Shown here piece after piece: positions 1 to 5,313 of a stretch of DNA of 5,313 nt. The translations under genes were made by a program, and so were the position numbers. Location: assembly GCA_900556845.1 (NCBI GenBank), contig USQO01000103.1:1-5313 (forward strand). Direction: 5' to 3'. The stretch's first letter is position 1. Every line of letters begins with the position of its first letter. Origin of the DNA: an uncultured Bacteroides sp. GTDB taxonomy: Bacteria; Bacteroidota; Bacteroidia; Bacteroidales; Bacteroidaceae. Under the pieces are notes generated by a model. It searched no databases. It was not told the origin of the DNA and worked only from the letters and a program-made list of their open reading frames with translations.

Positions 1-12
1 TATAAGAGACAG
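1..12 (+). other. Residual Tn5/Nextera mosaic-end adapter (probable artefact)
   Basis: The first 12 bases, TATAAGAGACAG, are identical to the last 12 bases of the 19-bp Tn5 mosaic end used in tagmentation libraries. They lie at the extreme edge of the window and in the orientation expected when the AGACAG end abuts the insert. A chance 12-base match exactly at the edge is very unlikely. The best reading is untrimmed library adapter, with native sequence starting at about base 13. A genuine chromosomal match cannot be formally excluded from sequence alone. Confidence 0.88.
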
Positions 13-37
13 AAGTAAAAGCGTATATTTAAAATAA

Positions 38-1462
38 TTACAAATTCAATGTGGCAAGAATCTCACAAAGTCGGTCTTGAAAGCGATGGGCTGCGCTATT
101 GTTTAATACATTCTGATTAATGATTACAAAGGCCAACATATTTCCGTTTGCTGCTTTCACATAACCGGCCAGTGAACTGACACCTGTTACCGTACCTGTT
201 TTAGCTCGTACATTCCGATAGGCTTTACCTAGTTTCATCCGGTGCTGTAAAGTACCATCTATTCCAGCTATCGGCAATGCTTCATAAAAAGGCTGAAAGA
301 CAGAAGAATGATAATAAGCATACTTCAGATAAGCCAGTAATAACTCCGGAGAGATATAATTATACAATGAGACACCACTTCCGTCCATAATACGATAGTC
401 TGAAGGATTAAATCCCAACTCCGTCCGCATAAACTGATAAATTGCTTCCTGTCCTTCTTTTGTTCCTACCCAGCGTTCACGGCTGTGATTTGCAGCCAAA
501 TGATAAAATAGAGCCTCTGCACACAGATTGTCACTTTTCTTCAAAGCGCGTTTCAATACAGGAAATAAATTCCTTTTAACGGAACCTAATAAAACAGAGG
601 CTGTATCCGGTAATATCCCCCAAGTACTTGTAGAAAAAGCTATTCCTCTTTTAGCCAACCGCTCGCAGAAAACCGTAAAAAAGAAATCTTTGGAAGTATA
701 TATATTTATCGTCTTTACACTCCGTGAAACTGCATTTCCGCTTATTCGGATGGTATTGCCGTTATAAAGCCAGTCTCTCGTAACGGTCAGCTTTCCAGCT
801 TTAGGCGTATGACTTAGAGCTTGATTGTCTATTCTATAAAAACCCGACTCGGGCAAACAAGTTACATGAGGAGCTGCTCCACGACCGGCAGGCCATACTG
901 TTACATCTACACAGCCACGATTCAGCATAAGCGGTGAAAAATAGGGTTGAAAAGATAAGGGTGTATCATCCCACGACCATCCGGGTCCCCAATACAGCGA
1001 ATCGGTCATCGAAACATCCCCTACTACACGACCTGTTATGTGCCGGATACCTTTTTCTGCAACGATATTTACCAAGTCATCCATATCTGTATCCATAAAC
1101 TCGGGATCGAATCCACCGACCAGATATAAGTCTCCATTCAAAGTATCGTTATGAATGGTGCCTGTATGATATATCCGGGTCTGGAACTCATGCTTTTCAC
1201 CTAAAGTGGCCAAAGCTGTTACCGAAGTAATTATCTTCTCAACAGAAGCAGGTCTGTAAAGTTTCTGCGACTGATAACGGTACACCGGTTCTCCTGCTGT
1301 CAAATCATAAACAGCAATTCCTACTTCCGAATTTTGTAACACGCCAGCCTGCTCCATCAGCTGGTCAATTTTGAAGGGAATCGTTTGCTGTGCCTGTACA
1401 GTCAATACACAAAACAAACAGATTCCCCCCAATATTAATTTCAATTTTTCCAGTTTATTCAT
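38..1462 (-). CDS. dacB: D-alanyl-D-alanine carboxypeptidase/endopeptidase, PBP4 type (peptidase family S13)
   Basis: This is a 474-residue secreted serine hydrolase that removes the terminal D-Ala from peptidoglycan stem peptides and, in this family, can also cut D-Ala-mDAP cross-links in the periplasm. All three penicillin-binding motifs are present: SxxK as S73-V-E-K76 (in RPASVEK), SxN as S310-D-N312 and KTG at K421-T-G423. The gap of over 230 residues between SxxK and SxN is the large insertion typical of class C PBP4 proteins, and the length is close to E. coli PBP4 (477). The N-terminus is a signal peptide: lysines at 3, 6 and 8, a hydrophobic core at about 9-22, and a likely signal peptidase I site after VQA (A24|Q25). 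C18 lacks a lipobox, so it is not a lipoprotein. The start lies 3 bp after the lpdA stop, which implies cotranscription and possible translational coupling. No terminator is visible in the 25 genomic bases after the stop. Confidence 0.95.
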   Translation of the reverse strand: MNKLEKLKLILGGICLFCVLTVQAQQTIPFKIDQLMEQAGVLQNSEVGIAVYDLTAGEPVYRYQSQKLYRPASVEKIITSVTALATLGEKHEFQTRIYHTGTIHNDTLNGDLYLVGGFDPEFMDTDMDDLVNIVAEKGIRHITGRVVGDVSMTDSLYWGPGWSWDDTPLSFQPYFSPLMLNRGCVDVTVWPAGRGAAPHVTCLPESGFYRIDNQALSHTPKAGKLTVTRDWLYNGNTIRISGNAVSRSVKTINIYTSKDFFFTVFCERLAKRGIAFSTSTWGILPDTASVLLGSVKRNLFPVLKRALKKSDNLCAEALFYHLAANHSRERWVGTKEGQEAIYQFMRTELGFNPSDYRIMDGSGVSLYNYISPELLLAYLKYAYYHSSVFQPFYEALPIAGIDGTLQHRMKLGKAYRNVRAKTGTVTGVSSLAGYVKAANGNMLAFVIINQNVLNNSAAHRFQDRLCEILATLNL

Positions 1463-1465
1463 AAT

Positions 1466-2806
1466 TTATAATTCCCTAAATATCTCACCTACAGTAGGAT
1501 GTGGAAATACATATCGTTTCCATTCGGTAAACTTCCTTCCATCCTCTATCATCATTCCTACCATGACAATCAGTTCCGATGCCGGATTTCCAAGCAAGTG
1601 TACGCCCAGCAAAGTATCATCTTCGGCTACCAAGACCTTGCATACTCCATTTACACCTTCGTTCTCAGCAACAAAACGACCGGAATAGCTCATTGGCAAT
1701 TTCAGCACCCGATAAGTTATGCCTGCCTGCTGCAGTTCCTCTTCTGATTTCCCTACACTGGCTATTTCCGGATTGGTATAGACAACTCCCGGAATAGCCT
1801 TATAGCTCATGCAATCTTCTTGTCCGAGGATATGATGGATGGCAACTTCGGCTTCTCGTACAGCAGTATGTGCCAACAACGATACTCCATTCAGGTCACC
1901 ACAGACATACACACTAGGAACCGAAGTCTGCAAATGTTCATCTACTGCTATCAATCCACGTTCTGTACGTTTTAAATCCAAGTTTTCTAGTCCCAACCCT
2001 TCATATACAGGTCGTCTGCCTACACTCATCAGCAGTTTTTCAGTTTGCAATATCTGTGTTTCTCCTGCTTTTTCACATTGTACTTCAATGCCTTCTGCAC
2101 ATGTGCTTACACGTGTCAGCTTTGTGCCCAGACAAAAAGAAACACCACGTTTGGCATATTCGATACGCAACATTCCTGCCAGTTCCTTATCCATGCCTCC
2201 CAATATTTCATCCTGCATTTCCACAACAGTTACTTTCACTCCCATTGAACTGAAGAAAGAAGCAAACTCCATACCGATTACACCTCCTCCTATGATAATC
2301 AGAGAAGATGGAATTTCCTTGTTGTTCAAAGCATCTTTATGGGTCCAGTAAGAAATACTGTCCAAGCCTTCTACCCGAGGAATAAATGTTTCACTGCCTG
2401 TGCAAATCAGCAAGTTATCGCATGTATATACCTCATCACCGCAACGAACTGTATTTTTATCAACAACCGTGGCAGCTCCTTCAACCAAACAGACATTACT
2501 TGATGTTAGTTTCGATTTGATTCCAAGTACCAGTTTACGTATTATCTTTCCTTTTCTGGCAATTACTTTAGGCAAATCTACCTCCACACCTGCCACTTGC
2601 ATGGCATATTTGGATGCATGACGAGCCATATCGTACATTTTAGCAGTATAAAGCAATGTCTTGGTTGGGATACAACCTTCATTCAGACAAACACCTCCTA
2701 CACTGGATTTCTCAAACAATACAACAGACAAGCCTGCTTTGCCTGCCATTTCGGCTGCCGTATATCCGGCAGGACCTGCTCCAATAATTGCTACTTGGTA
2801 TTTCAT
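1466..2806 (-). CDS. lpdA: Dihydrolipoyl dehydrogenase (E3 component), short C-terminus
   Basis: This 446-residue cytoplasmic FAD enzyme reoxidises dihydrolipoyl groups with NAD+ as the E3 subunit of 2-oxoacid dehydrogenase or glycine cleavage complexes. Visible in order are the FAD fold GAGPAG (9-14) with ribose-binding E32, the redox disulfide C40-LNEG-C45 followed by IPTK, a CTGS version of the ATG motif (135-138), the NAD fold GGGVIG (173-178) with an acidic residue E196 ending the second strand (NAD rather than NADP), the second FAD contact VCGD near residue 300, and the catalytic dyad H436-PTVG-E441 of the partner subunit. There is no N-terminal lipoyl domain. The protein stops five residues after E441, whereas E. 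coli Lpd (474 aa) continues for about 25, and the usual HAHPT reads FPHPT. No E1, E2 or gcv gene is in the window, so the complex it serves is unknown. A mercuric or other disulfide reductase is less likely: the motifs fit Lpd best and there is no C-terminal metal-binding Cys pair. It is probably cotranscribed with the membrane-protein gene 58 bp upstream and with dacB. Confidence 0.9.
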   Translation of the reverse strand: MKYQVAIIGAGPAGYTAAEMAGKAGLSVVLFEKSSVGGVCLNEGCIPTKTLLYTAKMYDMARHASKYAMQVAGVEVDLPKVIARKGKIIRKLVLGIKSKLTSSNVCLVEGAATVVDKNTVRCGDEVYTCDNLLICTGSETFIPRVEGLDSISYWTHKDALNNKEIPSSLIIIGGGVIGMEFASFFSSMGVKVTVVEMQDEILGGMDKELAGMLRIEYAKRGVSFCLGTKLTRVSTCAEGIEVQCEKAGETQILQTEKLLMSVGRRPVYEGLGLENLDLKRTERGLIAVDEHLQTSVPSVYVCGDLNGVSLLAHTAVREAEVAIHHILGQEDCMSYKAIPGVVYTNPEIASVGKSEEELQQAGITYRVLKLPMSYSGRFVAENEGVNGVCKVLVAEDDTLLGVHLLGNPASELIVMVGMMIEDGRKFTEWKRYVFPHPTVGEIFREL

Positions 2807-2864
2807 CTCAATCGTATTTTAAGTTTTAAGGTTAATCTTGTAATATCTGCGCCTTTTCCCGGTT

Positions 2865-3299
2865 TCAGCCCACTTTAACTATAGCGTTGTTTCGCTTTAT
2901 CAACAGGGCTATCATTTCCTCGCTTTTCTTTGGGGAAAGCTGTACCTTGCGTATCCTTCGTGAAGGAATATTGGCTGCATATCGGTAAGTAATCTGTATA
3001 CGGTCCATAGCCAGCGCCGGAGCTACATTGGCCGAACGGATATGTTTGATTTCCACAATATCCTGCAAGGCAATTTTCACATTCGGTACAAACCGGCCCG
3101 TTTCCACCAACAGATAATTATCAGCCGTTACAATATATTGCGTATGTATCAGCATCTCTATTTCGAACAGCATTGCCATCGCAAATATAAACAGCGGTAT
3201 ATAATCGTGTACCCAAAAGGTATAAAACAAAGCTACAGCCGTTATACACATCAATGCTATATAGATACCTCCAACTTTCGAATGAAAAATCCTGTTCAT
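2865..3299 (-). CDS. Two-TM membrane protein with bacterial PH-like domain (bPH_4/DUF1200 type)
   Basis: This is a 144-residue small membrane protein of unknown function. The N-terminal third contains two hydrophobic helices (about 12-30 and 34-51) joined by a short WVHDYIP turn, so both ends probably face the same side, likely the cytoplasm. The remainder (about 54-140) resembles the bPH_4/DUF1200 pleckstrin-homology-like family: a YIVTADNYLLVETG opening (55-68), a polar strand with QDIVEI (79-84), the characteristic MDRIQITY (98-105), and a QLSPKKSEEMIALL ending (about 120-133) that matches the family's 'SPKDKEEF' signature. The assignment is from remembered family pattern, not a search. 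It is the first gene of the leftward group, 58 bp ahead of lpdA, and diverges from nadB across 100 bp. Its function cannot be inferred from its neighbours. The ATG at 3299 is chosen because it precedes the first TM helix by a short basic segment. Confidence 0.8.
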   Translation of the reverse strand: MNRIFHSKVGGIYIALMCITAVALFYTFWVHDYIPLFIFAMAMLFEIEMLIHTQYIVTADNYLLVETGRFVPNVKIALQDIVEIKHIRSANVAPALAMDRIQITYRYAANIPSRRIRKVQLSPKKSEEMIALLIKRNNAIVKVG

Positions 3300-3324
3300 A
3301 GTATAATATTACTTTATTTTTCGG

Positions 3325-3332
3325 TGAAGATA
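3325..3332 (-). promoter_or_regulatory. Candidate -7 box for the leftward PH/lpdA/dacB group
   Basis: On the minus strand this reads TATCTTCA, matching four of the six fixed positions of the Bacteroides -7 element TAnnTTTG. A TTG lies about 22 bases upstream, near the expected -33 position. Transcription would start about 20 bases before the ATG at 3299. The match is weak and the surrounding DNA is AT-rich, so this is tentative. Confidence 0.35.
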
Positions 3333-3374
3333 ACGAAAAGATAAATTAAAATATCAATAAAAACAAGATTTTTG

Positions 3375-3382
3375 TAACTTCG
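3375..3382 (+). promoter_or_regulatory. Candidate -7 box of the nadB promoter
   Basis: TAACTTCG matches five of the six fixed positions of the Bacteroides sigma -7 element TAnnTTTG and sits in a TTTTTGTAACTTCGCAA context typical of promoters in this order. No convincing TTTG is seen at -33. Placement implies a leader of only about 10-12 bases before the nadB ATG at 3400, which leaves no room for a riboswitch or a Shine-Dalgarno element, and none is seen. Confidence 0.55.
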
Positions 3383-3399
3383 CAACAAAACTTATTGCT

Positions 3400-4980
3400 A
3401 TGGTTAGAAAATTTGATTTTCTCGTTATCGGTTCCGGTATTGCCGGAATGAGCTTTGCCTTGAAAGTTGCTCAGAAAGGCTCTGTAGCACTTATATGCAA
3501 AGCAGGATTGGAAGAAGCCAACACTTATTATGCACAAGGGGGAATAGCTTCGGTAACCAATCTGAAAGTGGACAACTTCGACAAGCATATCCATGATACT
3601 ATGGTAGCAGGTGACTGGATAAGCGATCCGGCAGCTGTTGAAAAAGTTGTTAGAAACGCTCCTTCGCAAATTGAAGAATTAATCAAGTGGGGGGTAAACT
3701 TCGATAAAGACGAAAACGGTGAGTTCGATTTACACAAAGAGGGAGGCCATTCGGAATTCAGAATCCTACATCATAAAGATAACACAGGAGCAGAAATCCA
3801 GACAAGTCTTATAGAGACAGTAAAACGCCATCCCAATATCACGGTTTTCTCTAATTTCTATGCAGTAGAAATCATTACACAGCATCACTTGGGAATTATT
3901 GTGACCAGACATACTCCTGGAATAAAATGTTTCGGTGCATATATATTAAACGAACAGACTGGAGAAGTAGATACATTCCTTTCGAAAGTAACAGTAATGG
4001 CCACAGGAGGATGCGAAGCGGTTTATACACATACAACAAATCCACTGGTTGCCACAGGCGACGGTATTGCCATGGTATATCGTGCAAAGGGAATCGTAAA
4101 GGATATGGAGTTCATCCAATTCCATCCTACAGCTCTTTATCATCCAGGCGATCGTCCCAGCTACCTCATTACAGAAGCAATGCGAGGTTATGGAGCGGTT
4201 CTACGCAATTTGGCCGGCGAAGAATTCATGCAAAAATATGACCCGCGTCTTTCACTGGCTCCACGTGATATCGTAGCTCGTGCCATCGACAGTGAAATGA
4301 AGCTGAGAGGCGAAGACCATGTTTACTTGGATGTTACGCATAAAGATCAGGAAGAGACCAAAAAACATTTCCCCAATATCTACAAGAAATGTCTGTCACT
4401 GGGAATTGATATTACCAAAGATTATATACCGGTAGCTCCTGCTGCTCATTATCTCTGTGGAGGTATTAAAGTAGATTTAGACGGACAATCTAGTATCAAA
4501 CGCTTATATGCTATTGGAGAATGCTCTTGTACAGGACTCCATGGCGGAAACCGACTGGCTTCCAATTCACTGATTGAAGCAATCGTTTATGCGGATGCTG
4601 CAGCCAAACATGCTTTGTCTGTTTTCGACCGCTATGATTTCAACGAAGATATTCCTGAATGGAATGACGAAGGAACAATCAGCACAGAAGAAAGAATTCT
4701 GATTACGCAAAGTATGAAAGAAGTAAACCAGATTATGGAATCGTACGTTGGCATTGTCCGCAGTAACCTCCGACTAGTACGAGCATGGAACCGCTTGGAT
4801 ATCTTATACGAAGAAACCGAACGTCTTTTCAAACGGGTAAAAGCTTCACGCGAGATTTGCGAATTACGTAACATGATTAATGTTGGATACCTGATAACTC
4901 GCCAGGCAATGGAAAGAAAAGAAAGCCGGGGACTTCACTACACAATTGATTATCCGCATCCGCAAAATTCGAATAAATAA
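3400..4980 (+). CDS. nadB: L-aspartate oxidase
   Basis: This 526-residue cytoplasmic FAD enzyme oxidises L-aspartate to iminoaspartate, the first step of de novo NAD synthesis; NadA then makes quinolinate. It belongs to the succinate dehydrogenase/fumarate reductase flavoprotein family, and in anaerobes fumarate is the likely electron acceptor. The FAD motif GSGIAG is at 11-16 and NTYYAQGGIA, typical of the family, at about 41-50. Residues aligned by eye with E. coli catalytic positions are all present: E114 (in KEGGH), H242 and T244 (QFHPT), R289 (PRDIVARA), H350 (AAHYLCGG) and R385 (HGGNRLASNSL). The length is close to E. coli NadB (540), and the C-terminal helical domain ends in the expected ESRGLHYTIDYP. 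The start is fixed by the FAD strand beginning five residues in. The gene is monocistronic here: it has its own candidate promoter and a terminator 18 bases after the stop. nadA and nadC are not in the window. A fumarate reductase subunit is unlikely given the NadB-type active site and C-terminus. Confidence 0.96.
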   Translation: MVRKFDFLVIGSGIAGMSFALKVAQKGSVALICKAGLEEANTYYAQGGIASVTNLKVDNFDKHIHDTMVAGDWISDPAAVEKVVRNAPSQIEELIKWGVNFDKDENGEFDLHKEGGHSEFRILHHKDNTGAEIQTSLIETVKRHPNITVFSNFYAVEIITQHHLGIIVTRHTPGIKCFGAYILNEQTGEVDTFLSKVTVMATGGCEAVYTHTTNPLVATGDGIAMVYRAKGIVKDMEFIQFHPTALYHPGDRPSYLITEAMRGYGAVLRNLAGEEFMQKYDPRLSLAPRDIVARAIDSEMKLRGEDHVYLDVTHKDQEETKKHFPNIYKKCLSLGIDITKDYIPVAPAAHYLCGGIKVDLDGQSSIKRLYAIGECSCTGLHGGNRLASNSLIEAIVYADAAAKHALSVFDRYDFNEDIPEWNDEGTISTEERILITQSMKEVNQIMESYVGIVRSNLRLVRAWNRLDILYEETERLFKRVKASREICELRNMINVGYLITRQAMERKESRGLHYTIDYPHPQNSNK

Positions 4981-4997
4981 CTTCGATAACAATACCG

Positions 4998-5033
4998 AAA
5001 GATCCGCTTACCTGATGGTGGCGGATTTTTTTT
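4998..5033 (+). terminator. Rho-independent terminator of nadB
   Basis: A hairpin begins 18 bases after the nadB stop. ATCCGC (5002-5007) pairs with GCGGAT (5021-5026). After a single bulged T (5008), TACC (5009-5012) pairs with GGTG (5017-5020) around a TGAT loop. Eight Ts (5026-5033) follow, and the AAA at 4998-5000 can extend the stem into the T-run. The T-run is only on the rightward side, so it serves nadB. Confidence 0.9.
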
Positions 5034-5223
5034 GTGCTTTTCAGGCGATTTCAGAGACTTTTGATATTTTCCATAGCAATATACCACTGATAGCAAGATA
5101 TTGCTTTCTAGCCTATTTAAACAAGCTATTTTATACAAAAGCAATCATTGACGTTTTTTCGAATATAAAAACCATATCAGTAACAGTACTAAAGGCATAA
5201 CACAGATTTATAAAATTATTCGT
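5034..5223. other. AT-rich intergenic spacer between convergent terminators
   Basis: About 190 bases separate the nadB terminator from the rRNA terminator. I see no credible coding region or RNA gene. The only structure is a short inverted repeat, AGCAATAT (5075-5082) and ATATTGCT (5098-5105), with a competing small hairpin AGCAA-gata-TTGCT (5092-5105). Neither is followed by a T-run. Confidence 0.6.
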
Positions 5224-5259
5224 AAAAAAAAGACCCCAGCATCTGTCGATACTGAGGTC
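5224..5259 (-). terminator. Rho-independent terminator of the rRNA operon
   Basis: On the minus strand a 12-bp stem forms between 5259-5248 (GACCTCAGTATC) and 5243-5232 (GATGCTGGGGTC). It includes two G-U pairs, closes on a GACA tetraloop and is followed by eight Ts (5231-5224). It begins about 12 bases after the 5S 3' end, as expected for the end of an rRNA transcript. In the rightward direction no T-run follows the stem, so it is directional. Confidence 0.93.
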
Positions 5260-5270
5260 CCTGACTAAAA

Positions 5271-5313
5271 CGGCGACTACCTACTCTCCCACAAATCAGC
5301 AGTACCATCGGCG
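5271..5313 (-). rRNA. rrf: 5S ribosomal RNA, 3' portion (truncated by window edge)
   Basis: The minus strand reads CGCCGATGGTACTGC, then GTGGGAGAGTAGGT, then GTCGCCG, which are hallmark conserved blocks of the 3' half of bacterial 5S rRNA. The final TAGTCGCC is the 3' strand of helix I. About 43 of the usual 110-120 bases are present, and the 5' part lies beyond the window's right edge. The 3' end is placed at about 5271 (uncertain by a few bases), just before TTTT and the terminator. Being at the terminator-proximal end, it is the last gene of an rRNA operon running leftward, presumably after 16S and 23S outside the window. Confidence 0.95.

Noticed and set aside
13..37. Terminator after dacB
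   Set aside because: No stem-loop with a T-run is visible in the short genomic stretch left; it may lie beyond the window.
1839..2351. Open frame of 170 codons on the plus strand
   Set aside because: Fully antisense to lpdA, Ser/Thr/Pro-rich as expected from the reverse complement of coding DNA, with no domain.
2807..2864. Possible internal promoter for lpdA (TAACCTTA on the minus strand)
   Set aside because: Poor match to the Bacteroides -7 element with no -33 partner; cotranscription from upstream is simpler.
3346..3669. Open frame on the minus strand (107 codons) overlapping the nadB start
   Set aside because: Antisense to a well-supported nadB, Cys- and Phe-rich with no recognisable motif; it is a shadow frame.
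3896..4143. Minus-strand open frames inside nadB
   Set aside because: Antisense to the NadB region carrying active-site residues H242 and T244; no independent support.
5075..5105. Inverted repeat AGCAATAT/ATATTGCT as a possible small RNA or terminator
   Set aside because: Short AT-rich arms, 15-base spacer, no T-run and no clear promoter; noted only within the spacer.
4946..5200. Open frame on the plus strand (84 codons) after nadB
   Set aside because: It overlaps the nadB end in another frame, runs through the terminator hairpin and T-run, and has no protein-like features.
1..5313. CRISPR array, insertion sequence, defence or other novel system
   Set aside because: No periodic repeats, transposase, terminal inverted repeats or defence genes; coding content is housekeeping.

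Overview
The window looks like chromosomal DNA from a Bacteroidales bacterium, probably Bacteroidaceae (Bacteroides/Phocaeicola-like). This rests on the style of the proteins, the AT-rich spacers, the lack of Shine-Dalgarno sequences before the starts, and a start-proximal box (TAACTTCG before nadB) close to the Bacteroides -7 element TAnnTTTG. The genus is an inference, not a measurement.

Layout from left to right: (i) bases 1-12 match the inner end of the Tn5/Nextera mosaic end and are very probably library adapter, so genomic sequence likely begins at base 13. (ii) A leftward (minus-strand) gene group reads, in transcription order, a two-TM bPH_4-type membrane protein (3299-2865), dihydrolipoyl dehydrogenase lpdA (2806-1466) and a secreted PBP4-type D-Ala-D-Ala carboxypeptidase dacB (1462-38). 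lpdA and dacB are separated by 3 bp and are almost certainly cotranscribed. (iii) A 100-bp AT-rich divergent intergenic region (3300-3399) holds candidate promoters for both directions. (iv) nadB (L-aspartate oxidase, 3400-4980) runs rightward and ends in a clear intrinsic terminator (4998-5033). (v) About 190 bp of AT-rich DNA follows, with no gene I can support. (vi) A strong leftward intrinsic terminator (5224-5259) and the 3' part of a 5S rRNA gene (5271-5313, minus strand) mark the end of an rRNA operon that converges on nadB and runs off the window.

The genes are mostly housekeeping: the first step of de novo NAD synthesis (NadB), the E3 component of 2-oxoacid dehydrogenase or glycine cleavage complexes (Lpd), periplasmic peptidoglycan trimming (DacB), and one membrane protein of unknown function. 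No shared pathway links them. An adapter remnant at one edge and a break inside a multicopy rRNA gene at the other suggest that the window is an entire short contig of a draft assembly. I found no mobile element, CRISPR array, defence system or evidence of a novel system.
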